A stretch of 64,000 nt of DNA from Panagrolaimus kolymaensis (GCA_028622995.1 JAJQJQ010000023.1:3162001-3226000), one strand, 5' to 3'; positions 1 through 13,850 are shown, counted from the stretch's first letter. The notes: generated by a model not told the origin, from the letters alone. Program-made: numbers and translations.

Positions 1-3000
1 AAAAAAAAAACATGAGGCAAAAAATTTATGCAGCATTTACATTTATTTTTTCCTTTCTATTCAACTCATAAAATTCTATGCACCACAAAAAATAAATAAA
101 AAACACAAGCGAACGAAAGGAGCTTTACTATAAAAAATGGGGTATCATAAAAAAATGTTTATTATTTTATCTCATTTCCTCCTTTTTTTTATTTGGTCGA
201 ATAGAATAAAATTAAAAAGAAATGTTTTGTTGCTGCAATAAAAAATAAAATAAAAATTGCACAAACAATTGGTAACTATTTTTTTGGATGCGGTGATTGT
301 TGATAAAAAGCGAGAAACGCGAATACATAAAAGTACGGTATTATTATAAGTAAGCATAAGACTCTTTTATAATATTTGTACCAACACATAAATAAGCTGA
401 CATGAAGTTTCAACTTTTTTATAGATTTGAAAACTATTTATTTTACCAGAGGGATTGAAAGAAAAGTTGCGGCATCTTTTTTATCTTGAAGCCGTAATTT
501 AATGTTAACTCAAGCGCTTGCTTTTATGTTAGCCAAAAAATGTTGGTTTATTCTTTCGCGGCTTTTATATAGCATAAATTTTCTACAGATAGGAATAAAG
601 ATCAAAAGAACAAAAAACATTGTAAGATACAATTTTCCGCCATGAACATTTCCTTCAAAGTTGCTCAACAACTTCAAGACTTTAACATGCTTGTGATGAA
701 CTTTATAAATGTGATTCAAGCTAGCATTTCAAAAAAAAACTACCATATGAAAAAATTTTTAAGCGGAAATAATATTTTTTTATTTCAATAGGAAAAATAT
801 TAATTGAATTTGGCAAAAATCTTACAGCTGGTGGCTGTGAATTTGAAATATGGAAGAAAATACCCTCAAGCATGAATGTATTTATTTTTGGCTTTTTTAC
901 TTTTTTTTGTTATTTTTCTAAAAAAAAGTAAGAAACAAAAGTACATATGTAGTAGATAGATATTCTTCCTCGTTTTATTATTATTCTTCTTCTTCCAAGT
1001 TCAGAAGAACTAAGTTCATCTATTTTGGAATTCATTGTTTTGAAGGTTGGTTTATGTAACAAAAGCTATGTGTACCTGAAGTGGGTTTAAAAAAAGAAAG
1101 AAGGAAAAGAATTCCATGAAGCATTCAACTGAAAAGTTTCAAGAGGCATAATAAAGGCGATAGAAAAAGAAAAAAACACAACAAAAACATAAACTCAGTT
1201 ACGCCTTCGTATTTTTTTTTCTTCGCGCTTAAGTCAATGAAGTGAGTTTGGAAGAAAAAAAGGAAATGGAGAAGCTATCTATCTCCAAAAAAACAGAATA
1301 GGAAAAAAGAGAAAACCTAAGCTAATTGAGAAAAAAAGAATAAAATGATCCAATATCAGATTACCAAATTCTTAAAAAATAACTTAAAAAAAGGAGGCGA
1401 AAGAAAAAAACATTGTCAAAGTTTCAGAGGAATAGAAAAAGAAGCGAAGAGTTTTTTTTTTGAAAAGCTTTTACAGTAAATTTTGGAAATAGTTGGGGAA
1501 AAAAATTTAAACCAAAAGAGCTAAAGAAATTATTTCGAACCAAATTTGTTTGTAAAAGCATAATTTGAGGTGGTGACGATTAAATCTAGATGATCAAGTT
1601 TGAAGTTAAAGAAACATTAACAAAAAAATATGATTCATCATTTCTGATTATGCTGACTCATTAATAATATGTTTAAAAAACATATTTCGAGGAAGACAAA
1701 AATATTAAAATTACCTAAAAAAATTCTTCATCATTACTCATTCAATTTTCTAACAAAAAAATGAAAGAAAAAAATAATTAAGGATGGCACTTATTTGGTT
1801 GGTGGTAGCTGCTGTAGTTGTTCTATAAATGTAAAATGACTTATGCCTTTCACTTCTCTCTATACTTCTTTTTTGAATTTCTTTTTCCATTATTTTTTTT
1901 TACTCAAAAACAAACAAACCCAATAAAAAAAAACAGAATTGCAAAAAAAAGAAAGAAAAAGTTAAAGTAAATAAAGTGGATAAAAGCCACCAGCATCAGT
2001 AACCCTTAAAAACCAACAAAAAAAATGTTGTAGAAAAAAAGGAAACAATGGATTAGTATGAGAAAAAAAAACTTTGGACTTTGTTTCACACACACATACA
2101 TGTTTCAATTGGTTTCTGGAAGGTGTCAAACCATTGCCACCACCACTACCATTGTCTTGACTAACTAATTGCCTCGGAAACTGAAAACCATTTAAAAGAA
2201 ATTTTAAAGAATTTGTTTTCAACCAAATTTTTTTATCGAATGCTTTAGAAGTTTTTTTTTGTTAATTTTCGAGATGAGTCTAAATTTAAAAAAAAGGAAA
2301 AATGAATGGAAAGAAATGCCAAAAATTATTAATTTTGTTTGACATATGTATTTCTTTTTTCCTGAAAACATTCATTTTTGCGTGTGATAAGCTCATCTTC
2401 TAAAAATTGCCATTTTTTTAAATGCTTCAAGCATCGAACTTCCTGATGGTCGAAATTATTAGTTATTTTAATTTGCAAAATTTTTTTCTTTTCTTAACCT
2501 TGACTTTTCTGAAAGAAGCCAGTCTAAAAATAAGCCGCTGCAGCTTATCAAGCTTCAGAATCTCCAAGGTTAAAAGAAAGAATAAAATGACCTTCAAAAT
2601 CGCATGCTTTTTTAGGGAAAAAAGAAATACGTGAAAAAAAGGTGCCAGGCTTACACCAAGTACAACCTACTTAATTTGAAAGATCAATATATTAAGGAGA
2701 AGAAAAAAACGATCGATCGAGTATTGGTCTGATTCGGTCACCTAATTTAGAAGAAAATATTGATTGGAACTCAAAGCCGATTTCTGATAAAGAAAAGACG
2801 ATGTGGAATAATTTTTCTCAAAGGTTTAGTTTTTGATTAGAGGTAATTCACACTTTTTTAAAACACTCTTTTAAATACAGATTTCTCGATTAATAACTTT
2901 TCAAAACTTTGAATCAAAAAATTCTCTATTCATTAAATTAATATCTAAAATTTCACTGAAGCTTTTAAAGAGTATGTGAGTAAACAAAAAATGGACTGTA

Positions 3001-4060
3001 AAAATAGTCAACGAATATTCACAGCAACCTAAGTTTTGCGACAACTTGTTTTTCTACCTTCAAAAAAGAAATTTTCCCTCTGATAATCTTTTCCATTCAT
3101 AAAATTATTATTAAATAAAACAACAATAAATACAAAGCTTTTCTTTGCAAATAAAAATAAAAATAAACGAATGAATGATCGACAAATGAGGTCCATTGTT
3201 ATCATCGGCGAGCGGCAACAAATTTAAATGCCATTAGCATTCTTTTGCGCCCTTTTTGAACTTTATAAAAAAATGACTTAACCAAGTTTAGAAAGTCTCA
3301 TGTTTTTTTTGTTAGTGTTGTTGTTGCTTTTCAAAAAGTAGCAGCGACACAGTCGACTCTGTCTTTTTTTTATCCGATGCAAAAAACGCAAGTGAAAAAA
3401 AGAGGAGGATGGAATCTTCTGTTGCATCAGCAACAAAATCCCATGGGAGTAATTTCTTGTGTCATGGTCTAAAAAACTTAAATATTTTAAATTCACTACA
3501 ATAAAAAAAGAATAAAGGTTCGATTCCATTTCAATATTGAAGGAGTGAATCGAAAAAAAAGAAGCATTTAATTTAAATTGGTTCAGAAAAAGCAAGTCTA
3601 TTTATTGTCCTCGGCCAATATCAAGGGAAAAGGCAAAATAGAAAAAAAGACTTTGTTTCAATTATTTTTTCCTCCAAAATAAGTAACTAAATTAAAGTGG
3701 CGGTGCTTCATTGGAAAAAAAGAAAGATGTAAATGAGAGAGAGAGAAAAACTCATTTCGGTATATTTTTATTTTTGGCCATAAAAATAACGAAAAAATTG
3801 AAGAATGTAAACGAACTTTAAAGTTTAAACATTGAAAAAGTTACTGTAACCTTTGAATATATTGGTGATGAATGCATATGACAAAAAGCTTAATGAGAAT
3901 GAAAGTTATATTTCTTCTCAGAATTTATTTTCAAAGAATTCAGCGAAAACCATATTCATCGAAATTGCAGGTGTTTTTTTTGTAGTTTCTCAAAAAATGT
4001 TTAACATTTTGACATGATTTATCAAATAATTGAAAAAAAACTTTTTGACATTTTTTGGTT
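1..4060. other. A/T-rich stretch without a supported gene
   Basis: The stretch consists of A- and T-runs with simple motifs. Every open frame here is short, F/K/N-rich, starts inside homopolymers and has no splice-compatible partner. A GGTTCGATTCC-like box near 3517 resembles a tRNA B box, but no A box or cloverleaf accompanies it. The stretch may hold 5' regulatory DNA or introns of a neighbouring gene; nothing specific can be assigned. Confidence 0.6.
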
Positions 4061-4974
4061 ATGGTTTTGATGATATTGCTTTTATTTTTACCAACCATTT
4101 ATGCTGATAATAATTGCAGTGTGGCAAATCAAAAAGTTGCTTTTTATAATTTTTCGATAATATTTTTAATCAATTTTTTTAGCTACTAAAAGATTGCCTT
4201 TTTGATTATGCTCAAGTTTTTCAATATGAACATGAACATATAACTCAACTATGGACGAAATTCATCGATGATTACACAAATCTCACCACTGAATATTTAT
4301 TTTCTGTTTGTGATAGTCATAATAAATTTATGGGATGTATTTCGGGTGAAATAGAAGAAAGTTGTTGGAATACTCAAAATTTAGTAAATGATTTTTCAAT
4401 TGAATTGCCTTTGAATGCGGAATTAATTTTTAATATTACAACGTTTTTAATGCCCGAAATTTGTGGAAATTATAGTTTAGAGAGAGCTGAAGAATTGTAT
4501 TGTTGGTTAACGAATGATAAAGCAATAGAATCTCAATGTGGTAGCAGTAGTTCTTGCAACAATGATAAGTGAGTCATTAGCTTTTATATCAAATCTTGTC
4601 ATTTTATTTTTACTCAACTTTTTGACACAAAATTTCACAATCTCTGATAAATGCCTCATTGCTATTTTTTTAGGATCAATGAAGAGGTATATGTTTGCCA
4701 TACAAAAGCTGTAGCAGCTCTATGCGGTTTTTCTATGGCTGAAGTATACTGTAGCAACCTTTTATTTGACCCGCTTTATTCGGATAATGTCTGTAGTGAT
4801 TACAAAATGAAATGTCTTAATGTTACTATTGAAGATATTCAGCTGCTTCAAGCTTCTGAAACTTTGGGTAATGGAAAAAATGACGCCATATTTTTATCAC
4901 CTGCAGCAGCAAATTTAAATATTTTATTAACAATTTTCTCACTTTTCAAAATTATTTCTTTGTTTATTTTTTAA
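4061..4974 (+). CDS. Secreted or surface Cys-rich protein, three exons
   Basis: The model joins exons 4061-4135, 4183-4568 and 4674-4974 (GT/AG borders, phases 0 and 2) and gives 253 aa. The N-terminus is a clear signal peptide (MVLMILLLFLPTIYA, then DNNCSV). The mature part has about fifteen cysteines and several N-glycosylation sequons (NLT, NIT, NYS, NVT). The last 20 residues are hydrophobic and end at the stop, like a GPI-anchor signal or a terminal membrane helix. Size, signal peptide and Cys spacing resemble nematode DUF19/T20D4.11-like secreted proteins, but I do not recognise the exact family, so that is a guess. The ATG at 4061 was chosen because it gives the signal peptide and lies just upstream of a good exon 1 donor. 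No enzyme motif is visible. Function unknown. Confidence 0.72.
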
Positions 4975-5483
4975 TTGAATATTATTGAATGAATTGTTCT
5001 AAATTACGTGTTCTTAGATGATAGGCTGCTGCTTCATCTTCCTTTATCCATTGTTTTGAAAAAAAGCTTTTGCTTTTTGTTTTCCCATATATTTTTTTTA
5101 AATATAAAAATATGCTTGAATAAAAACCCATCGAGATATCAGTTTTATTAAATCTTTTTGTTTGAAAATAAAATAAATAAAGTATCCGTGCCTGTGGCTT
5201 CTTTTGTGGGAGAATAATTAGGTTAAAATTGCTCGCTACACATCATTAAAAAATAATCCGTATTTCAAAAAAAAGAAATTGAGGTTTGACACCAATATAT
5301 ATTTTTTAATTATCGATTTATCACTTTTTTGTTTGTTTGAAAGAACAATCGCTTTTATGCAATTAAATGAAAACGTAAAACGTGTGTTTGATTAAATTTA
5401 AAATGGCATTTTTAAAACTTTGGATGCCGTGAAATAAAAATTTGAAGCTGATTGAAAAATAAGACATTACCCAAGGTATTTTA

Positions 5484-5739
5484 AAGGGAGTGTCTCAGCA
5501 AACGAGAAAACTTTTACTACAGCGGGTGCTCCTAGCCCGAAAGTTCATTGTCTCAAAAGCTTACAAAGTGCTACGAATTTTTGTAGCTTTTTGTAGCATT
5601 TTGAGAAAAAAAAACAAAGTGCTACAAAAAGCTACAAAAAATTTGAAGCTCTTTGTAAGCTTTTGAGACAATGAAAAAAAACTTTCGGGCTAGGAACACC
5701 CGCTGTAAGGAGTTTTCTCGTTTGCTGAGACACTCCCTT
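5484..5739. mobile_element. Foldback/MITE-like element with long inverted arms
   Basis: The first and last roughly 120 nt are imperfect reverse complements of each other. The left end reads AAGGGAGTGTCTCAGCAAAC and the right end closes with its complement. Both ends are flanked by TA (5482-5483 and 5740-5741), the target duplication typical of Tc1/mariner-type elements. The interior holds inverted copies of a TTTGTAGC/GCTACAAA motif and no open frame. It is a non-autonomous element; no transposase is visible in the window. Confidence 0.75.
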
Positions 5740-6657
5740 TAAAGCCAGGAAATTACTTTGGCTTTTCTTTTACTTGGAAATTCAAAAAAAAAAATACGTC
5801 ATACTTCGGCGATGTGAGGGATTCAAAATCTTAATGAGGTCGCTGCCACGTAGAAAAAAAATGCAACAGGAGAAAGGAAATTGGAGAAATCGATAATGGG
5901 GTTTTTAAATGAAAGTTTCCAATCTAAAGGTATTCTCAAATTGTTTTTTGGAACAAGCTTTTCATTATGGGATTTTCTTTATCAACAAACTTTCCTAGAT
6001 TTCTTTATTTCAATAACAATATTATTGTGTCAATTTGCAACGTGAATTATCTTTCAAAAACCTTTTCAATATACTAGAATCCTGCCGAAAAGAACCGCAA
6101 AATTAATTTCAATAAAAAAATTCTTTTTGCCATTCTTTTTTCTGGCCTAAAAAAATATTAATCTTTTGCGATTCCATCTCTTTTTTTCCTTCAAATCAAA
6201 GGCCTTCAAATTTAAATCAGTTAACAGAGGGGGAAAAGAAAAGGAGGAAGGCCGGCCATAATTTTATTGTTGATTTTTTCTCTCTCTCTCTTTCTTTTTT
6301 TAATTTTATCTTATCCAAAATTAAAATCAATGAAAATGGGTGAGTGAGTGAAGGAAAGCAAGCACTTAAATTTGGAAACGTGGTTGACCTTTCTTGAAAT
6401 GGAAGCCGCCGCCCCAGCATCTCTTTATTCGTGGTGCCGATGTTGGTAGTGCTGGTGATAGGGATGATCTCGGAATCACTCGAAACAAGCGATGACCTAC
6501 TTGTATGCTTCCAGCCTCCTTCCACTTTCAGCTAGCTCCTCCTTCGACCTTGAGGATAAAGGAGAGAAATAAAATATTATTTAATAAGTTAAAAAGTAAT
6601 ACTATTTTGCCTTTATTTATTTTTTAAAGTTTATCAATCAAAAAGAATAGGATAGAT

Positions 6658-8660
6658 ATGTCTCATTCCTTTGTTGTATGTAAATTAAGTGATTCAAAAC
6701 TTCATCTTCGTTTGAAGCAAGTAAGAAATTGTGTTATTTGTGGTGAAGAAGGTGCTATACCTCATTGGAATGGAGTAATAAGTTGTGATGGTTGTGCATC
6801 ATTTTATCAAAAAACTATCAAAAAACATCGACAATATAATTGTCGATTTCAAGGAAAATGTTTGATTAGAGATAGTAAGTATATTAAAAGCCCCATATTT
6901 TTCTAAAGTTAAAATAAAATAATTATTCTGTCAAAAAAAAGAAAGTTTTTATAGATAATTTATGTTAAAATTTATTAAAACTAGAAGCTACGCCGGCCTT
7001 CGGCCGACCATGAAAATAAAAATGAATTAGCATAGCTTTTACTTATTGTATCATATCCTTTTTCTGAATACTCTCTAAAATTTGGATCTTGTGCCCTATC
7101 TCGATCCCATGCTATCTCTGGATCCTATCCTCTTTTTTTCAACTAACGGATCCTTCACTTTATACTTGCCATTATATTAGCTTCATGGATCCTTCCCCTG
7201 ATATTATTTAATTAGATTCTTCCCGAGATAATAGCTCCATGGATCTCTGTCCTGATATTAGCTCCTTAATGCTTCCTTAAAATAAAACCACCACTTATCA
7301 TCATTTCATTTCTATGAAATGAGAATGCAAAACCCTTTTCTGCGTATTCATTCTTTTTTCTTTCTTGTTTTCATGAAATAGTAAATTTGCATAGAAGCAA
7401 CGAACGCACGGACAATGAAAATTGAGAAGAAGGATAAAAAATATAATGAGGTTAAATCTGCTTTGAAAATACGGGTCCTAACGGAAAAATACCTCTCAAA
7501 ACAAATTTTATCGGAATTAAAAAAGTTAAAAAATTTTTATTTCCATCTTTCGATTAAGATTAGGTATTTTTAGAAACCAAAATAAGGAACAATAATATCT
7601 TGCCAATAACCTATGTAAATAAAATTTTCGATATAAATATTTGCACAACTTATTATTTAGATGCCTTTTAAAAATTTCAAAAGCTCGTTGTTTTCGTTTT
7701 TTCAAGTCCAATATATTTTAAGATGTCCTACTTACCTATTATTTTATAAGAGTTATTGATTTAAAAAAACAATATCATCATTTTAATTTAAAAAAACTAA
7801 ACAAAGGGTATTATTCTTGCTTTGAAAGGGCCTTCTTCCTTTGACCTAAATCTTACTCAAATTTCCAAACAATAAACCAAAATTTTCTTTGTTTGCAAAG
7901 ATAATAAGATTTTTTAAATAAAAATTTTTATGTTTTTTCAGCTTCACAAAATAAATTTTGTAAGCTTTGTCGTTATCAAAAGTGTAAAGCTGAAGGGATG
8001 CAACCAGATGAAATTATAGCGACTGCTTGCCCCCATCCGTCCAGCTCATCTCCTGAATGTGCTTTTACTTCACCTCAATCTCTCGTAACTGGAAATACTC
8101 ACACTGATCATGTTTCTCGAGTACTCATACTTGAAAATTGTGTTTTTGTTTCATACTTGTGTCCAGCTTTTGTGTTGCCACATCTTCGAGAAGATGCTGA
8201 TGCACAATTATTGAATGTGGCAACAGCAAATTTTACTGCTTTAATTAAATCAACAGAATATTATCCAATTACAGAAAGATTTTTTTCATTGTTTATTGAA
8301 ACATCTCAATGCCAACTTCCGGAAGATCAACTAATTTCACATCAAATTCGAATGATTCTTGAACAATATGTTTTTGCTTCAGCAGAAATTATTAAAACTC
8401 AAATTACAAATGAAATAGAGTTTGCTAGTTTGTGTCAAATGACGACCATCAAAATTGCTGGGGAACAAGCTCAAACAACTGATACAGAACTGACACAATT
8501 TGTCAATCGAATTTCAGAATGTTATCGAAGTACCTGTCGAGACACTAATGAGTTATTTACTGATTCAAAATTTTGGAATTTAATTACTGCCACAAATAAA
8601 ATCCATCAATATCGTCAAAGTACGAAAAAACAAATCCTTAAAATTTTGAAAAAGGTATAA
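6658..8660 (+). CDS. Nuclear hormone receptor (nematode NHR), two exons
   Basis: Exons 6658-6874 and 7942-8660 join in phase 1 to give about 311 aa. The intron falls inside the second zinc finger, so both halves are needed for the domain. Residues ~24-92 form a C4 nuclear-receptor DNA-binding domain: CVIC, SCDGC, YNCRFQGKC, FCKLCRYQKC and a terminal GM are all present. The P-box helix reads CDGCASFYQ, which differs from the classical CEGCKGFFR. The hinge is short and Ser/Pro-rich. From about residue 115 a helical region without strong motifs takes the place of the ligand-binding domain; it is shorter than usual (about 195 aa). The protein is expected to be a nuclear, sequence-specific transcription factor; ligand and targets are unknown. 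Nematode genomes hold many divergent NHRs, so I give no subfamily. Confidence 0.88.
7060..7300. repeat. Decayed tandem repeat in the NHR intron
   Basis: Within the 1.07 kb intron (6875-7941) the motif GGATCCT/GGATCTC recurs at least five times. It alternates with variants of CTGATATTAGCTCCATGGAT at roughly 40-60 nt spacing. Units are too diverged to give a clean period. A short GC-rich palindrome (GGCCTTCGGCC) lies just upstream near 7000. Confidence 0.5.
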
Positions 8661-8956
8661 GTGAATTGAATGTAACCCATAATGCTGCTCCCTTCATCCC
8701 GCTAAAAGAAAGCCTCAAGAAATTTATTTATTCATAAAATGTATATTTTTTGTTTATCACAAATTAGATTTAAACCCATTAAAAAATTGTTTAGAAAATA
8801 AAAATAATAATAAAATATTTCGTTGAATAAATTTTTGTTTTACGCAACTATGATCACAGATAATAGAGAAAAAAAAGTTTAAAATTTTTTTGAATATATA
8901 ATATCATACAAATTAAAACCGTATTATTTTATTGGTGGTGGTATAAAGAAGTAAAA

Positions 8957-11900
8957 TCAGTACTCGACATTGGTTAATAATCGAATTGAAATAAGTGAAA
9001 AATGTAATTCCATATGAAAAGTATTTACAAATTGACAAAGTTGATATAAATAAGGAATTAACTAAAAAAATAATATTTAATCATGACTGGGTAATTGCGT
9101 CAGTTAATTAATATACCTGATTATCTAAAGCTGCTGTCCATACATAATGCTCTTGTTCAAGGCCATGCCATTGCGCAGTGTCATACGAAACTGAATCATT
9201 TTCTATTTTAATTCGAATACAAATTTGTCTAAAATTTATTTTTGTTTAGTTAAAATAGTTTAGCCCTATGTTTACCTTTGATCACTAATGGCTAATTGTT
9301 TAACAAAACTTCCAATGGTTGCAGCCATATGAGTTCCAACTTGTTCACAAATTTCAAAATATCTTGGTTGAAGTTGTATTGGAATTTTTCCATCTTCAAT
9401 ATTTATTACCGTTGATAATCTTAAAGCCCATTCCGATGCATTTGGAATTAACATTTGTGATCGAAATTGTCGACTTAAATTTAAGCCATATTGGTATTTA
9501 CCCTAAAAACTTTAAGCTTTAAAAACTCTCTCATTAATATAAAAAATTTTTACAATGAGATAAAGTTGATCGATGGGTGAAATCAATCCTCCCGTTTTAT
9601 ATTTGGGTTCATAAGGTTCTTCGAATAGAATATTTACAGCCATATTGGATGAATTTAAAGAATATGGAGTGCTTGATAAAAGACATTTTATAACTTCTTC
9701 CAAAGTTTCAGATGAAAATCGAATAATAATTCCATCTTCAACGATGCTCATAACAAAACTTTCTGAGCTATTTTTTAGGGATCCATCAAGAACAATAAAA
9801 CTGCAACCAATTTTTTCGCGAGTACTTTCAACATCAGTAAAAATTTCAGTTCGAAATGTTGTGGTTTCAGGATTTTGAATTGCCACCAAATGACAATCTG
9901 AATGATCTGTGAGCATTGTGGCCCATGCAAGCATATTTCGATTTGATTCAAGCATTTGTTTTATCTAAAAATATTTTATTTTAGATTCAAAATCAAAGCA
10001 TTATAGCAAAAAATTTACTTCTTCATTAGCCCATTTAGGAATTCGAATGGTTATAGAGGAACCATTTTGAATTTCAGCCGTTGAACCAATAATTTTTGGT
10101 AAACGATATGACCAATTTTTAAAATCATTAAATACTTTTAATACAGTATTTTCACTTGAGTCTGTATAAGCTGGGGATCGATTGCGTTCATTTACAATGG
10201 GAAATGGAAAATCTAAAAGCAATTCACGTTTCAAAAGTTTTGTAATTTTCGAAAAAAAAACCTTACTAGAAGCTTGGAGACCAATTTTAAGTAATAATCG
10301 ATTTGGAATAGTCATAGCCCAAATAAGCTCAGATTTTTGAATGAAAGTTCCAATCATAAATGGAGAATAACTTGGAATGGGTAAATTTTCAAAATTTTGT
10401 CCTATTGGACGATGAAAGATTACTGCGGTTGTTTCAATTCCATTTATTTCACCTTGAGGAACCCGATAAAAATAAGAAATTCTTTCACCACATCGTCGAA
10501 TTCCAACTTTTTCATCCAAACTTTCATTTGATGGAATTAAAGCTTCCAGGAAAAAGTGATCAAAGAGATAAAGTATGGATGTAATGAAAAGGTTTCGAGG
10601 TGGAGAAAGATTATCCGTCACCGAAATATCACTCGTTTCAGTTGAATCACTACTATTTCCTTTATTTTCTTCCACCCGCTTTCGTTCATCAGAAAAAAAT
10701 TGTATTACTTCTTCAATAACTTCAAAATCCAAATCATGAGACTCAAACGAAATTACAAGTTCATCACTCCCAATTGTTGCCATACCTTGAGAAGAAAAAA
10801 ACCAAACTTTGGAATTTCGATCTTAAAATGAAATATAAATTAATAAAAGGATGATAATTATAAAATTTAGCTTACAATTAAGAAGTTGAATAACAACCCA
10901 AAAATTCCTTTTTATTGCTACAGTAATTTTTTCGCCATCAATTAGCTTTTTCAAAACTTTATCTATTGAAAGTTTTGTCATTTGCGCATCATAATCTACT
11001 AAGAAGAGATGATCTTCACGAACGAGAGAAATTTGCTCTTCTTGAACCCTTCTTTCACGATTTCTTCGATGTGTACCTTTGGGAATCTGTAATTTAGTTA
11101 ATTATTAAAATTTTAAATAATTTTCACACACTTTTTTCTTTATCGCTTTTGGCTCCTCTGATGTGGCTTCTTCTGCAGTTGCTGGACTTGTAGCAACAAG
11201 GGACGAAGAAACTATAACTCCTGAAGGACCTGGTTGATCCATGCTGTCATGTCCAGGTCGGACGCCATCCAGAAAATTCACCGTTCGTTTTTGACCAGTC
11301 TCAGATTTCTCTGCATTCTTTGATTTTAAAACTGATTTTTTACGTTGAACCGTTGCTGCATTTGATGTTGTGTCTGCTGCAGCTTCTTCAGAACCTTCAT
11401 TATTGGTTCTTACATTTTCAAGGCTAAAAATAACATTATTTTAACAATGGTTTCAAAAACGTAGTACAAACTTTTGTTGACGTCGCTGAAGTTGTATTCT
11501 TTGTAATTCAGCTTGGGCATTTTCATAATTTTCTATTTTAACTAAAGTTTTTGAACATGGTTCACAAACTCTTTGTTTTTTATCTGAATCTTCAATGTAT
11601 GGAAGCGCCTTTTTTATAGAGCAACAAGATGAACATAAAACTCGACCACAACATCGACAATGATGTCTTCGATTGATAACGGTGAACCTCGTGCTACAAA
11701 GCATACAATTGCTACAATCTTCATCTGGAATCCAATATGGTTTTGTCTAAAAATATATATAAAGTTAAAATAATTTTGTTAAATCTTGAATATACCTTTC
11801 CAAGTTGAAGTTCTGATTCAGTTAATGGAGGATTTGCGTTAACAATTGAAAGATCATGAGTGCTAAGAATTACACTATTTGGATGGGCTTGTGGAGGCAC

Positions 11901-13246
11901 CACTAAAGGAGCATCAGAAATATATGATCTAGCTGGCTCTAATTCGGGTTCAGCGTCTCTTAATTCAGCGGCGACAATGGCTGCAGCTTCAATGGTTCCT
12001 TCGTTAACTTGTTCTTCAGCCATTTGTTCGAGCTCCGCCAATAATTCTTCATCAAGTTCTTTATCGATTTCTTGAGACGTATCAAAGCAAATTGGATGAT
12101 GCGTTGGTTCTTCTTCTTTTCTCTCGATTGAATTTACAAAAGCGGGAATATCACCTGTTAATTCGGGTTCAACCAAATTCAAAGTACAAGATTCATAATG
12201 AGTTTCTGCAATAACAGTATCAGCAACTGCTTCATTCTTGGAAATATTGGAGGATTCAAGCGCAATTTCCGTTGCTAAATTTTGCTCAACATTTTCCTCT
12301 TCCAAAGTTTTTCGATCCACTGTTTCAACTTCGTCTATTTTAATTTCGGGAATTATAATTGGTACAACAACATCCAAATTTCCACAAGCTACAATATCTT
12401 CAGCAAATATTTTTTCTACTGCTTCTGAATTTTCATAAGGTTTTTCGAATTCTATTGCTTTAGCAGTGATATTTTCATCCGAAATTGTAATTGGTTGAAC
12501 TTGCTCCGTATTTTCATTTTTGAGTGAGATTTCTTCGTTTGTTGTTTCTAGGAGTTCCTTCTTTGTTTCATCTTCCTTTTTTATTGCAGAAGAACAAGAA
12601 AAAGAAGTTGTTAATATTCTTTCAATATTTTCTGGAAGACCTTTAATGACAATATCAGGGGTTTCGGATTGTTGGGAATCGGGATGTTTAGTAGCTTCGA
12701 CTTCTATCGTGTTTTCAATTTCAGGAAGGTTTGACGATTCTTTAATATTTACAGAAGATTCATCCAATTCAGATCCTTCAATATTCAATTTATGAGAAAA
12801 GGCTTCACCATTTTTAAGCTCATCATCCTTTATATTCTCGTTTTCATGGACATCATTTTGTTCTTTTTTGTTGATTTCTTTTAAAGAAGAATTCGTGGAT
12901 GCTTTATTCTAAAAAATTGAGATAAATAAAATTTTTATAAATAATAAAAACAAAAACTTACATTATCTTCCAAATCCAATTCATTCAAAACATCCTCTAA
13001 TCCTTTCATCTGATTGCTAGCATTAACCGTTGAAGCATTATTTATTCCCGTATTTAAATTAACTAAATTTTTATCAACTTTATCATCAACATTCGCTGAA
13101 GTTTGTTGTTGACGTGTTTTGTCTTCTGAATCATCGACGTTTTTTGACGTCAAATTTAAATTCGTTGTTGAAGTTTCAATTTTATTAATTGATTTGGATG
13201 AATCTTCTAACGAATCTAATAATTCATCCATATCAGGAAAATCCAT
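8957..13246 (-). CDS. aka-1: SARA/endofin-type FYVE protein (AKAP-like)
   Basis: Ten exons on the minus strand join in consistent phase: 13246-12962, 12908-11796, 11746-11472, 11423-11132, 11086-10876, 10821-10019, 9964-9554, 9502-9276, 9228-9117 and 9061-8957, about 1277 aa. The first ~470 residues are acidic, Ser/Glu-rich and probably disordered. Residues ~470-545 are a FYVE zinc finger: a WIPD start, four CxxC pairs and RHHCRCCG, the PI3P-binding signature of early-endosome proteins. The C-terminal half matches the SARA/endofin (ZFYVE9/ZFYVE16) conserved region. In that family the protein sits on endosomes and presents Smad or other cargo to TGF-beta-type receptors; the C. elegans relative AKA-1 also anchors PKA. 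The last exon is my choice: reading through the exon 9 donor would instead stop after two residues at 9108. The gene lies head-to-tail downstream of vang-1. Confidence 0.85.
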
Positions 13247-13850
13247 GATTTAATTTTAATTAAATAAAGCTATATACAAACGAAAAAATAAATGAATTGC
13301 GGAAGAAAAAAGAAAGACTTGAATGAATTTTGACGCACTCACGTTTTTTTTCTTCTCTATTCTTTTTTTTAATTTTCTTTTCGATGGCCAATGAACTTCG
13401 CGTTAAGAAATATATTTATTTCTTTATGGTTTAGTTTTTCTAGAAAGCAAAATTTAATCATTTTATCTGGCTTCATTTAATTCAACCAAAAATAAAAAAA
13501 CAACATTGATTTATCTTTAATGAAATTTGAGAATATGGATGGAATTTAAAAGCAAAACATAGCGGTACTTTTTCTTTGTAATTTAAGCATAAAGCAATTA
13601 AAGTTTCACGTTCATATTCTTTTTTGAATTATTTTTATTATAAAACTTTTATTTTTCCCAATTCGTTTTTTTTTGTATTTTAGTAAATGTTTTGAAGATT
13701 CTTTGGTTTTATTTGAGCAAAAATAATACCCGATGGGGTTCTTTAATTATCAAAATCTATAGAGTATAAAAAAATTAACAAATTAAAATTACAGATTTTC
13801 AAAATTTTAAACAAATAAGTCTCTTTTTTATTATTGGTTAAAAAATTAAA

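Noticed and set aside
3510..3535. GGTTCGATTCC motif like a tRNA B box
   Set aside because: No A box at the right distance and no acceptor-stem pairing on either strand.
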